From NCBI GenBank assembly GCA_000828075.3, contig JXCB02000027.1, positions 48,897 to 112,896 of the forward strand: a stretch of DNA of 64,000 nt, written 5' to 3'. The stretch is from Tolypothrix campylonemoides VB511288 (lineage in GTDB: Bacteria > Cyanobacteriota > Cyanobacteriia > Cyanobacteriales > Nostocaceae). Made by a program: the position numbers and the translations under genes. How positions within the stretch are numbered: the first letter of the stretch is position 1; every line of letters starts with the position of its first letter. A model generated the notes under the pieces. The model saw only the letters and a list, made by a program, of their open reading frames with translations, searched no databases and was not told where the DNA came from. This document shows, piece by piece, positions 18,815 through 27,181 of this stretch.

Positions 18815-19222
18815 TTATCGTCGGTAGGTAAGCCAGACCATGAGCGCTGGCAGAATTGCCAACAGCACAGCTACCATTGCCCAAGCAATAATGCTATATC
18901 CATTTGCCAATCGTAGTGCTAATGGTAACCATATAATCACTAGCACGAAAATAATGCCAAGCGCTACGGGCAAATAGCTTTCTCCTAACCGAGGATGGAC
19001 AACTTGCCAAATACTCCCTGTCCAGCGCCAAGCCCGCTTGTAGGGATAGGTGGTGGAAAGCTGCTCCAGTATGTAACCATTATCTTCCACCACGAAGATT
19101 TGCTGACAGCGATCGCAACCAAATGCTTCTGTCAGTGTAATCGGAATTAACCGCCCCCGACGACGACAGGGACACGGGTATTCGCTATTGAAGTCAATTT
19201 TGTCTGCTTTTTGAGGTTGCAC
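18815..19222 (-). CDS. small membrane protein with N-terminal zinc-ribbon-like motif
   Basis: The 135-residue protein opens with two cysteine pairs (CPC near residue 17 and CDRC near residue 36) that could hold a zinc ion, with a basic CRRRGR segment. It ends in two adjacent membrane spans (LPVALGIIFVLVIIWLPLAL and YSIIAWAMVAVLLAILPALM). It looks like a conserved cyanobacterial protein of unknown role. It is immediately upstream of proA with a 2-base spacer, so the two are probably co-transcribed; whether they share a function cannot be told. I have no recognised family name. Confidence 0.75.
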   Translation of the reverse strand: MQPQKADKIDFNSEYPCPCRRRGRLIPITLTEAFGCDRCQQIFVVEDNGYILEQLSTTYPYKRAWRWTGSIWQVVHPRLGESYLPVALGIIFVLVIIWLPLALRLANGYSIIAWAMVAVLLAILPALMVWLTYRR

Positions 19223-19656
19223 AAGCGAACTTTTAACTTGAGCGTGTTTGTCCTAAGTTAGTGAGGATAGCATCCTTTTATCTATGTCTTTGGGGCTGCC
19301 TACCCTCCCATGACCTTCCGTTATAACATTAGTCAGTTTGGGTTGCTCATTGCCTTTGGACATATTTTTTCTTAATTCAGTGGCAAAACAAGTTTGGCAC
19401 TCAAAGGTTTTGAAATTTATTGTGTCATTTTAAGTTTGAAGTATGTACTTTCAAATCAAAAAAAATTTTGATTTTCAGCCTTTCTACTTCATTCTTTAGT
19501 TTCGTCACCCTGAATTAACTGTAGTGCATCTTACAAAAAACTTGTTAGCTACACTTAAATATTATTATGAATGATGAATTCCTATTTTTGTAATTTCGTG
19601 CGGCTAATAACGTCACTTCTTTACAAAATATTTCATCACTTTTTTATTTTTCAAAA
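19223..19656. other. AT-rich intergenic region
   Basis: This gap lies upstream of the membrane protein/proA pair and 3' of the tRNA-Gly gene (all read leftward). No open frame, repeat or terminator is well supported. Confidence 0.5.
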
Positions 19657-19727
19657 GCGGGTAACGCGATTCGAACGCGCGACATTCACCTTGGCAAGGT
19701 GACGCTCTACCACTGAGCTATACCCGC
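19657..19727 (-). tRNA. tRNA-Gly (anticodon GCC)
   Basis: The minus strand folds as a 71-nt cloverleaf. The acceptor stem is GCGGGTA/TACCCGC. The D arm is GCTCAGTGGTAGAGC. The anticodon arm TCACC-TTGCCAA-GGTGA has GCC at the anticodon. The T arm contains GTTCGAATC. CCA is not encoded, as usual in cyanobacteria. Confidence 0.97.
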
Positions 19728-19843
19728 AATACTCAACTTTTATTTAATATCTCAGATAATTCATGGTTTGTCAACACCTTTTTTTGTTATTTGCCGTGAG
19801 TCCTTTGTCATAAGTTATCGGACAAAGGACTCATGACAAAAAA

Positions 19844-20404
19844 CTATTCTGCTGGCAATTCTCCTATGCTGGCACTTTTGAGCGATGCTGGCGAAAGAGA
19901 ATTTCCAGAAAAAGGTTCTTGGAGGTTAGAACGCAATTGTCGCATGAGACTAGCCATTTCCAAAGCACTCATGGCGTACTCCCAGCCAAGATTGCTTTTA
20001 ATGCCTGCTCGTTCTAAGGCTTGCTGCATAGTATCTGTTGTCAAAATGCCAAAAATCACAGGCACACCTGTTTGAAAAGCAGCAGCAGCAACGCCCTTGG
20101 CGACCTCAGAAGAGACATAATCAAAATGAGGCGTTTGCCCTCGGATAACGGCTCCCAGACAAATGACCGCATCATAACGACCAGAAAGCGCTACTTGGCG
20201 AGCCACAACTGGAACTTCAAAACTGCCTGGTACCCAAACATAATCTACTTGAGAGCCGTGAGGATTGACATCAACACCGTGGCGTTTCAAGCAATCTTGA
20301 CACCCCTCCAGCAGCTTGGTGGTGACGAGGTCATTGAATCGACCAATAACCACTGCAAACCGCAAAGGTTCTGTCTGAGTAAAAGTTCCCTCGAAAACTG
20401 CCAT
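19844..20404 (-). CDS. ribH: 6,7-dimethyl-8-ribityllumazine synthase
   Basis: RibH condenses 5-amino-6-ribitylaminouracil with 3,4-dihydroxybutanone phosphate to the riboflavin precursor. It assembles as a pentamer or icosahedron. The 186-residue protein from ATG 20404 includes [20 protein letters not shown], the substrate loop [10 protein letters not shown], the catalytic-histidine region [14 protein letters not shown], and [21 protein letters not shown] longer open frame extends 38 residues upstream, but that extension is not family-like. The C-terminal tail is about 25 residues longer than the E. coli enzyme. It sits downstream of psbZ on the same strand, an arrangement also known in other cyanobacteria. 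Confidence 0.95.
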   Translation of the reverse strand: MAVFEGTFTQTEPLRFAVVIGRFNDLVTTKLLEGCQDCLKRHGVDVNPHGSQVDYVWVPGSFEVPVVARQVALSGRYDAVICLGAVIRGQTPHFDYVSSEVAKGVAAAAFQTGVPVIFGILTTDTMQQALERAGIKSNLGWEYAMSALEMASLMRQLRSNLQEPFSGNSLSPASLKSASIGELPAE

Positions 20405-20607
20405 AACTGCCTCTAAATCATCTATACTTCTTGCCAATATACATTTGTTCTGCAAAAAGTATAGAAGCAGGAGAGTAAACAAACACGAAAGCTTAGGAAA
20501 ACGCGGCGACGTAGACAAGGAAAATATCCCTAAGCCTGCGTGTCGCCGCGTCTTTGGTGCTCGTGAGTTTCTATGCTATTTGTCAGCGCTATCAAAAAAG
20601 TAGTCGT

Positions 20608-20796
20608 TTAGACTACAAAAAAGCTTAATGCACCGACTAAAAACACTAAACCAATCCAAGCTCCTGAACCAATCCACAGCAGTCTTTTAGATTCATTCCA
20701 GTTTTGCGGAGTGGCATAGGCAACAGGAACGCCAACCACTAGGACAAAAGACAGCGCAACTAAAGCTAATAAAGCGACTTGGAATACAATTGTCAT
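20608..20796 (-). CDS. psbZ: photosystem II protein PsbZ (Ycf9)
   Basis: PsbZ is a two-helix thylakoid subunit at the PSII core periphery that stabilises supercomplexes and energy transfer. The 62 residues run [20 protein letters not shown], then [20 protein letters not shown] and the second span to SFFVV, essentially the textbook sequence. I set the start at ATG 20796, preceded by GGGAGAAGGGAAG. The open frame continues 35 codons upstream, but that segment coincides with a structured leader and is not PsbZ-like. ribH lies about 200 bases downstream on the same strand. Confidence 0.96.
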   Translation of the reverse strand: MTIVFQVALLALVALSFVLVVGVPVAYATPQNWNESKRLLWIGSGAWIGLVFLVGALSFFVV

Positions 20797-20836
20797 CTTC
20801 CCTTCTCCCAAAACAGCAAACCAGTTAGTGACATCT

Positions 20837-20946
20837 CCTACACGCTCCAGCAAGCTGTACAGTGTAGGCTTCTCAGTGACTCCTGCTACCGCATAGGACA
20901 TTTCCTGAGCTTTGGCTTTACGTCTCCGTGATGCCCCACCGGAGAC
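20837..20946 (-). ncRNA. candidate structured RNA in the psbZ leader (copy 1)
   Basis: Three helices can be drawn on the minus strand. Helix I is GTCTCCG/CGGAGAC around a loop with GGGGCATC (20922-20946). Helix II is CTCAG/CTGAG enclosing TCC-TA-TGC-GGTA-GCA-GGA. Helix III is CCTACAC/GTGTAGG enclosing CAG-CTTG-CTG (20837-20868). A second copy at 51265-51373 keeps the same length and layout, with compensatory changes in all three parts. Wobble pairs in copy 2 are allowed only in the minus-strand orientation, which makes this the 5' untranslated region of psbZ. I could not match it to a riboswitch class I know. Function (leader, riboswitch or sRNA) is inference. Confidence 0.55.
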
Positions 20947-21007
20947 AAAGTAAATATTTCTTCCTTTTTTCCTTATTTGTTAAGCTAGCAGAAAATTGAC
21001 ACACTTT

Positions 21008-21096
21008 AGTCATTTGTCCTTTGTCCTTTGTCCTTTGTAGTACTGCCAGTGACTAATGACTAATGACTAATGACTCATGACTCATGACTCATGACT
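21008..21096. repeat. heptanucleotide tandem repeats before the CCA-type gene
   Basis: Three runs follow one another: TTTGTCC repeated three to four times, TGACTAA-type units four times, and TCATGAC units three times ending at the start codon. All have period 7, typical of Nostocales short tandem repeats. They leave little room for a conventional ribosome-binding site. Confidence 0.85.
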
Positions 21097-23847
21097 ATGG
21101 ACTTAATTCTGTGCCATACAACGGCTGATTTTGACTCGTTAGGAGCAGCAGTAGGGCTGTCACGCCTGTTACCTGGAAGTAAGATTGTCCTAAGTGGCGG
21201 TTCTCATCCACCCGTAAGAGATTTTTTGGCGCTGCATCGGGATGAGTATCAGTTGATTGAACGGCGTTCGGTCAATCCCAAGGAAATTCGTTCTTTAATT
21301 GTGGTGGATACGCAACAGCGCGATCGCCTAGGTAAGGCAGCCGAATGGTTAGATTTACCCCATATTAAAGAAATTATCATTTATGACCATCACCAAGAAC
21401 AACTTGGGGATATTCCCGCTACAAAAGTACACATTTCTCCGGTTGGAGCCACAACAACTCTGATTGTCGAGCAATTGCAAAAACAACAAATTTCCCTTAC
21501 AAGTGCAGAAGCAACTGTGATGGCTTTGGGTATCCATGTGGATACCGGCTCTCTGACATTTGACTATGCCACCCCACAAGATGCCTTAGCGTTAGCTTGG
21601 TTGATGCAACAAGGGGCAAGTTTGTCAGTTGTAAGTCAGTACGTTGACCCTGGTTTGTCTCCCCAGTTGCAACAACTCTTAAAGGTAGCGCTGGAAAAAC
21701 TACAAACCATATGCGTTGGAGGATATAAAATTGCTTGGGTGACTCTGAAAACAGATAATTTTGTGCCAGGGTTATCGAGTCTTGCTTCGCAGTTGGTAGA
21801 GTTAACAGAAATAGATGCCTTACTGCTTTTGAATGAATATCCTCTCTCCGAAGGTGAATCACGCTTAATCGTGATAGGCAGAGCGCAAATTCAAAGCATC
21901 AATCTTAACGAATTATTCCAACCATTCGGTGGGGGTGGTCATTCCCAAGCTGCTGCGCTCAACTTGCGAGGCGTAAACACCGAGGAAATATTAAACCAAC
22001 TGCTTGAGGGGATGAAAGCAACAATTCCCCACCCGCCTACCGCCAGAGACTTGATGTCTTCTCCTGTGCGCACCATTCGTCCAGAAACCACAATTGCCGA
22101 AGCACAGCGTACTTTGTTGCGCTACGGACACTCTGGTTTGTGTGTCGTTGATGCCGAAGGGGAACTAGTAGGTATTATTTCGCGAAGGGATTTAGATATT
22201 GCTCTGCATCACGGCTTTAGTCATGCTCCTGTCAAGGGCTACATGACAGTCAATATGAGGACAATTACCCCAGATACCACATTGCCAGAAATCGAGTCGC
22301 TAATGGTGACATACGATATCGGACGCCTACCAGTATTAGAACATGGGCAGTTGGTGGGATTTGTCACCCGTACAGATGTTTTGCGGGAATTACATCAAAA
22401 AGAGGAGAGGGGGAACGGGAGAGAGAAGGGAGCGGGAGAAAAAAATATTAAATCTCCTACCCTAAATGAGTTACATTCGCGGCTTGCACCTCAGCTGTGG
22501 CAATTGTTGACTAAAGCATCACTAGAAGCAGAAAAACGCGGTTGGCATCTTTACCTTGTTGGGGGAGCAGTACGGGACTTGCTACTTGCTGAAGAAGCAA
22601 CAGGCACTTTGCTGATCAAAGATATTGACCTAGTGGTTGATGGCTTTCACAAATCTGCTGATGTGGGCGCAGGTGTAGAATTAGCAAAGGCACTACAGCA
22701 AATTTACGCAAGCGCACGTCTAGAAATTCATGGCGCTTTTCAAACTGCGGCTTTGCTGTGGCACAAAGATCCAGAATTAGATTCTTTGTGGGTTGATATT
22801 GCGACTGCCAGAACAGAATTCTATCCTTATCCTGCGGCAAATCCTGAAGTTGAAGCGAGTTCGATTCGTCAAGATTTGTATCGCCGAGATTTTACCATCA
22901 ACGCAATGGCACTGCGGCTGACCCCTCCCCGTGCTGGTGAATTACTCGACTTTTTTGGCGGGTTGGTGGATTTACAGGCAAAACAAATTCGAGTCTTACA
23001 CGCTAACAGTTTTATCGAAGATCCCACCCGTATCTATCGCGGCGTACGCTTTGCTATGCGACTGGGATTTCACTTGGAGGCTCAAACAGAAGAGTATATC
23101 CGCTATGCGATCAACAGCGGCGTTTACGATCGCACCACCCGAGAAAATAGCAGAACTCCCGCACTGCAAACTCGATTGAAAGCAGAATTGAAACATATCC
23201 TGGAAGCTGCTTATTGGAAGCCTGCTTTGCAGTTACTTGCTGATTTGGGGGCGTTACAGTGTATCCATCCCACTCTCAAGCTAGATGAGGAACTTTTACG
23301 GCAATTGCGTTTGTTAGAACGCTGTTTGCGGCGGTTTGACTCGCAACAAACCCTCATCCACTGGCAAATGCGCTTGGAAGCTTTAATAGCCCACTTAGCA
23401 CCAAAATACCGGGGGAAGGTGGCAAGAAATTTGCAATTGCCAGACGATAGCATTACTAGGCTAGACAAATTAGCACAAGTACAAGAAAAAGTCAATAAAA
23501 TGACCTCCACGCCCTTTGTTGAAGCACACAGGGGAGGAGGTGTAGCGTTTGAGGAGACGATTCGTCCTAGTCAGGTGGTGCAGTTGCTGCGGCAATACGA
23601 TGTGCCAATGCTGATTTTAATTGCCGTGCAAAGTCCACGAGTCATTAGGCGCAAAATTTGGCAATATTTGACTATCTGGCGTAACGTGCAGCCTATTTTA
23701 AATGGCAATGACCTACAACAAATTGGCTACAAACCAGGACCGCAGTATCGACAGATGCTAGATGATTTACTTGCTGCAACGTTGGATAAGGTGATTTGCA
23801 ACAAAACACAGGCTGAGGAGTTTTTGGCTCAACATTATCCTCGGTGA
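21097..23847 (+). CDS. tRNA nucleotidyltransferase/poly(A) polymerase with DHH and CBS domains
   Basis: Domain order: an N-terminal DHH/DHHA1 phosphoesterase-like region (residues 1-305; DFDSLGAA, IIYDHHQEQ, FGGGGHSQAAA), two CBS repeats (about 313-437; TARDLMSSPVRTIRPETTIA, GYMTVNMRTITPDTTLPEIE), then a class II nucleotidyltransferase head (about 486 onward; LVGGAVRDLLL, IKDIDLVVDG) with RRDFTINAMAL and the neck/body helices. Such fusions in deep-branching bacteria add A (or CCA) to tRNA 3' ends; the CBS pair may sense adenine nucleotides. The length, 916 residues, is normal for this fusion. ATG 21097 (MDLILCHTTADFDSLG) is preferred over the ATG 6 bases upstream. The last about 95 bases were copied in the nearby segmental duplication. 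Confidence 0.9.
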   Translation: MDLILCHTTADFDSLGAAVGLSRLLPGSKIVLSGGSHPPVRDFLALHRDEYQLIERRSVNPKEIRSLIVVDTQQRDRLGKAAEWLDLPHIKEIIIYDHHQEQLGDIPATKVHISPVGATTTLIVEQLQKQQISLTSAEATVMALGIHVDTGSLTFDYATPQDALALAWLMQQGASLSVVSQYVDPGLSPQLQQLLKVALEKLQTICVGGYKIAWVTLKTDNFVPGLSSLASQLVELTEIDALLLLNEYPLSEGESRLIVIGRAQIQSINLNELFQPFGGGGHSQAAALNLRGVNTEEILNQLLEGMKATIPHPPTARDLMSSPVRTIRPETTIAEAQRTLLRYGHSGLCVVDAEGELVGIISRRDLDIALHHGFSHAPVKGYMTVNMRTITPDTTLPEIESLMVTYDIGRLPVLEHGQLVGFVTRTDVLRELHQKEERGNGREKGAGEKNIKSPTLNELHSRLAPQLWQLLTKASLEAEKRGWHLYLVGGAVRDLLLAEEATGTLLIKDIDLVVDGFHKSADVGAGVELAKALQQIYASARLEIHGAFQTAALLWHKDPELDSLWVDIATARTEFYPYPAANPEVEASSIRQDLYRRDFTINAMALRLTPPRAGELLDFFGGLVDLQAKQIRVLHANSFIEDPTRIYRGVRFAMRLGFHLEAQTEEYIRYAINSGVYDRTTRENSRTPALQTRLKAELKHILEAAYWKPALQLLADLGALQCIHPTLKLDEELLRQLRLLERCLRRFDSQQTLIHWQMRLEALIAHLAPKYRGKVARNLQLPDDSITRLDKLAQVQEKVNKMTSTPFVEAHRGGGVAFEETIRPSQVVQLLRQYDVPMLILIAVQSPRVIRRKIWQYLTIWRNVQPILNGNDLQQIGYKPGPQYRQMLDDLLAATLDKVICNKTQAEEFLAQHYPR

Positions 23848-23884
23848 AGTCACTCCTGACGATGCAATTTTATACAGGAGAACA

Positions 23885-24958
23885 CTAGATGGGAACAGTC
23901 GCCAGAAAATCCGCAGCAGTGTATGTCGTGTTATTCATCAACCAAACGGCATTTTCTCCTGTTTGGGAATTGCGCCAGAAGATATCGGTCTTGCCATCGC
24001 CATTAAAGTCGGCAATACCAGCATTCCAGGCTGTAGGAACATTGGGTAGAAACTCCGCAGCGGTATACTTAGTGCCATCTATCAACCAAATGGCATTTTG
24101 TCCTGTTTGGGAATTGCGCCAGAAGATATCGGTCTTGCCATCGCCATTAAAATCACCGATATTAGCATCCCAGGCTGCGGGAACATTGGTAGGGAGAAAC
24201 TCCGCAGCAGTATAGTTGCTACCATCCATCAGCCAAACACCACTCTGTTCTGTGTTTTCATTGCGCCAGAAGATATCGGTTTTGCCATCACCATTGAAAT
24301 CGGCAATCCCATAGTCCCAACCTGTGAGAGGAACCAATGACAAAGAATTTGGAGTGAAGGTAGCGCCATTGTTCAACCAAACAGTATTTTCTCCTGTTGA
24401 CTCATTGCGCCAGAAGATATCCGCCGTGCGATCGCCATCGAAATCAGCAATGCTATAATCCCATTCTTTTGCAAGACTTGGTACAGAGGGTTGCTCGATT
24501 ATGGTGGTGCCATTGACCGTCAACCAAATCTTATTCTCTCCTGTCTCAAAATTGCGTAAGAAGATATCGCTGCTATCATCGCCACCGAAATCGCCAGTAC
24601 TGTAATCCCAAGTTTTGCCGGAAAGAGTTTGTTGCAGAGCAACTGCATTAGTGTAGGTAGTGCCATTCATTAGCCAAATAGCGTTCTCTCCTGTGTCAGA
24701 ATTCTGCCAGAACAGATCGCTGTTGCCATCATTGTTGAAATCGCCAGTAGTGTAATCCCAGGCTATGGGAACAGGTGGTTGCACAAATTCCGCAGAGGTA
24801 TAGTAGTTTGGTTTGGTACCACTCATCAACCAAATACCGTTCTCACCTGTTTGAGAATTGCGCCAGAAGATATCAGTCTGGCCATCGTTATTAAAGTCGT
24901 ATCTGCTCACCGCATCTTTGATAAGGGAATTGGGATTAGGGTTGACGCTTGTTGGCAT
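23885..24958 (-). CDS. seven-repeat FG-GAP/VCBS beta-propeller protein (copy A)
   Basis: The 357 residues consist of seven units of about 48 residues, each opening with a calcium-binding-like D-x-D-G-D loop (DFNGDGKTDIFWRN, DFDGDRTADIFWRN) and continuing to a conserved GENAIWLM strand. Seven such units should close an integrin-alpha-like propeller. No signal peptide or membrane anchor is visible, so how or whether it is exported is unclear. ATG 24958 (MPTSVNPNPNSLIKDA) is chosen because the paralogue starts identically. The third repeat has a degenerate loop (DFGGDDSSDIFLRN). It is the left member of a tandem duplication. Ligand and role are unknown. Confidence 0.85.
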   Translation of the reverse strand: MPTSVNPNPNSLIKDAVSRYDFNNDGQTDIFWRNSQTGENGIWLMSGTKPNYYTSAEFVQPPVPIAWDYTTGDFNNDGNSDLFWQNSDTGENAIWLMNGTTYTNAVALQQTLSGKTWDYSTGDFGGDDSSDIFLRNFETGENKIWLTVNGTTIIEQPSVPSLAKEWDYSIADFDGDRTADIFWRNESTGENTVWLNNGATFTPNSLSLVPLTGWDYGIADFNGDGKTDIFWRNENTEQSGVWLMDGSNYTAAEFLPTNVPAAWDANIGDFNGDGKTDIFWRNSQTGQNAIWLIDGTKYTAAEFLPNVPTAWNAGIADFNGDGKTDIFWRNSQTGENAVWLMNNTTYTAADFLATVPI

Positions 24959-25420
24959 ACTTTTTGTGTATAAGTAGTAACGAAAAAATCGATCATAACC
25001 CACATCCCAGTGTCTGCAATCATCGGTTTTTACGGGCTTACGAATATCTACTAGTACCGTTCCCTCGGAATTCACGCATTCAAAATTTACGCCTTATCCT
25101 CGCTGCCCCCCTTGTCTTCTTTGTCCCTTCAACAATTGACTTCAAGAATTGATATCTTTGAACGCTACTCGATATAACCCAATAGGGTTCAGTTAATGAT
25201 TGTTGGTGATAGCAAAAGCGAGTACGTACCGGCACACCTGTAGAGACGTTGTATACAACGTCTCTACATTATTCGTGGTGGTGTATGTGATTCAAATGAG
25301 AACCGCTATAATACGCGCGTTGCACTCAAAGATAGTGCTTCCCTCCCACTAGCGTGACTTCTATCCGTGATTGTACGCCTTCAGCAAGTCGGCACAATTG
25401 AGCCATATTCAAGCTTGAGA

Positions 25421-25501
25421 ATGCCTAAAAAATCAATACTTTTAGCTGAGAATTTAGCTTGTGAACTCAGAACAAACCTCAGCTATAGACCAAAACTATA
25501 G
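25421..25501 (+). pseudogene. truncated copy of the ABC-F gene start
   Basis: An ATG opens MPKKSILLAENLACEL, matching the ABC-F start MHKKSILFAENLAYQL at 27182. Homology fades after about 17 codons and a TAG closes the frame at 25501. It is the 3' boundary of duplication unit 1. Confidence 0.8.
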
Positions 25502-25521
25502 TATCGGTAGATGCTAGGTGT

Positions 25522-25618
25522 AGATGCTAGATGATTTACTTGCTGCTACGTTGAATAGGATAATTTCCAACAAAACGCAGGCTAAGGAGTTTTTGGCTCA
25601 ACATTATCCTTGATGAAG
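25522..25618 (+). pseudogene. truncated copy of the 3' end of the CCA-type gene
   Basis: The sequence repeats the last about 95 bases of the nucleotidyltransferase gene (compare 23753-23847), including LDDLLAAT and the EEFLAQHYPR-like ending as KEFLAQHYP. It has several substitutions and lacks the rest of the gene. It marks the 5' boundary of duplication unit 2. Confidence 0.82.
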
Positions 25619-25638
25619 TCACTCCTAATAATTTAATG

Positions 25639-26721
25639 CTATGCAGGAGACCACGACGTGGGAACAGTTGCCAGAAGAGCCGCATCGCTGTATGTTGTGC
25701 CATTCATCAACCAAATGGCATTTTGTCCTGTTGACTCATTGCGCCAGAAAATATCGGTCTTGCCATCGCCATTGAAGTCGGCAATGCCAGCACTCCAGGC
25801 TACGGGAACGTTCTGTAGAGGAGCCGCAGCGGTGTAGGTGATGCCATCCATCAACCAAATAGCATTATCTCCTGTTACGGAATTGCGCCACAAGATATCG
25901 CTCTTGCCATCACCATTAAAATCACCGATATTAGCGTCCCAGCCTGCGGGAACATTGGTGGGTAGAGACGTTTGTTGATTCGTTATGGTGGTACCATCCA
26001 TCAACCAAATGTTACTATCTCCTGTTTGGAAATTGCGCGACAAGACATCGGTCTTGCCATCACCATTGAAATCGGCAATGCTATATTCCCAACCTGTACC
26101 AGTAAGGGACGGCAAAGAAACTGGATTGTCGAAGCCACTGCCATTGTTCAACCAAACACTATTTTCTCCTGTGTCATCATTGTGCCAGAAGATATCAGCC
26201 CTGCGATCGCCATTCAAATCGACAATGCCATTACTCCATTCTTTGGCAAGAGGCGGTAGAGATCTTTGGCTGACGTTGGTGCCATCAATCAACCAAACGC
26301 GATTCTCTCCTGTTTCCTCATTGCGCCAGAATATCTCGCTCCTACCATCGCCATTGACAACATCAGCAATGCTCGCCTTCCAATCTTTGGGAAGAGTTTG
26401 TTGCAAAACAACCCCACTACTAATGGTAGTGCCGTTCATTAGCCAAATGGCGTTCTGTCCTGTTTCCTCATTGCGCCAGAACAGATCGGTTCTGCCATCA
26501 TTGTTGAAATCACCAATACTATAATTCCAGCCTGTGGGAACGGTTTGCACAAATTCCGCAGACCTATAGTAGTTTGGTTGGGTACCACTCATTAACCAAA
26601 TAGCGTTCTGACCGTTGTTATTGCGCCAGAAGATATCAGCCTTCCCATCATTATCGAAATCTCTGATGGTCGCCGCATCTTTGAGTAGAGCATTAGGATT
26701 AGGGTTGAGTGTTGTTGACAT
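25639..26721 (-). CDS. seven-repeat FG-GAP/VCBS beta-propeller protein (copy B)
   Basis: This 360-residue paralogue of copy A also has seven units. Its loops are DFDNDGKADIFWRN, DFNNDGRTDLFWRN, NGDGRSEIFWRN, DLNGDRRADIFWHN, DFNGDGKTDVLSRN, DFNGDGKSDILWRN and DFNGDGKTDIFWRN. The start MSTTLNPNPNALLKDAATI parallels copy A. Both propellers keep their frames despite considerable divergence, which suggests both are maintained by selection. There is no secretion signal. The gene ends just left of the copied CCA 3' fragment and starts about 460 bases from the ABC-F gene, which is divergent. Confidence 0.85.
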   Translation of the reverse strand: MSTTLNPNPNALLKDAATIRDFDNDGKADIFWRNNNGQNAIWLMSGTQPNYYRSAEFVQTVPTGWNYSIGDFNNDGRTDLFWRNEETGQNAIWLMNGTTISSGVVLQQTLPKDWKASIADVVNGDGRSEIFWRNEETGENRVWLIDGTNVSQRSLPPLAKEWSNGIVDLNGDRRADIFWHNDDTGENSVWLNNGSGFDNPVSLPSLTGTGWEYSIADFNGDGKTDVLSRNFQTGDSNIWLMDGTTITNQQTSLPTNVPAGWDANIGDFNGDGKSDILWRNSVTGDNAIWLMDGITYTAAAPLQNVPVAWSAGIADFNGDGKTDIFWRNESTGQNAIWLMNGTTYSDAALLATVPTSWSPA

Positions 26722-27181
26722 ACTTTTTGCGTATAACTACTGACCAAACAAACATGATAAGCATAACCATTTTTCTCTGTGCAAATTTTTTAACAAATTC
26801 TGGAAACTTCACGAAATCTTTGTGATTTTTAAGCAGCTTTTCGGAATGCATTTCTACTATGATGTAGCTAGTATCAAACCTCAACACGCTTCAAACGAAA
26901 TAACTGACATGAAGTAGTCGCAAAGAACCGTTGCAAAGGCGGCGGATGTGAATTGAAGAAAATCACAAGCAACAAGTCCGTTTGCTTAAAGGCAGCTTAG
27001 TTAAAAAACTTTTGAACAACTTATCTCTACAAGCAGCTGTCGTGTGAACGTTAGATGCGGAAATTTGCACAGGCGAGGACGGGAATATATTTACGTCTTT
27101 ATCTAATAGCAAAACAGATAACCGCAACTGGCTATAAGTAAACAGATAGGCACAGTTGAGCCACATTGAGGCTGGAAAATT
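26722..27181. other. spacer between VCBS copy B and the ABC-F gene
   Basis: Divergent promoter region. Its ends can be aligned with 24959-25420 of duplication unit 1; the middle cannot by eye. The last about 40 bases (cacagttgagccacattgag) match 25393-25412 closely. No gene is supported. Confidence 0.5.

Noticed and set aside
19798..19832. Inverted repeat GAGTCCTTTGTC/GACAAAGGACTC after ribH considered as a terminator
   Set aside because: On the ribH strand no T-run follows, and the arms are members of the dispersed 'cctttgtc/actcatgac' repeats.
20797..20901. 35-codon N-terminal extension of PsbZ
   Set aside because: PsbZ normally starts at MTIVFQ; the extension coincides with the structured leader and changes between copies follow base pairing rather than codons.
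20918..20946. Partial likeness of the psbZ leader (GACGTAAAGCC) to the c-di-GMP-I riboswitch core
   Set aside because: The phrase is not conserved in copy 2 and the rest of the c-di-GMP-I architecture is absent.
21008..21096. Tandem repeats considered as a CRISPR remnant
   Set aside because: The period is 7 with no spacers; they are short tandem repeats.
23889..24340. Plus-strand ORFs antisense to VCBS copy A, with repeated peptides
   Set aside because: The repetition mirrors the propeller repeats on the coding strand; the minus-strand frame has the calcium-loop motifs.
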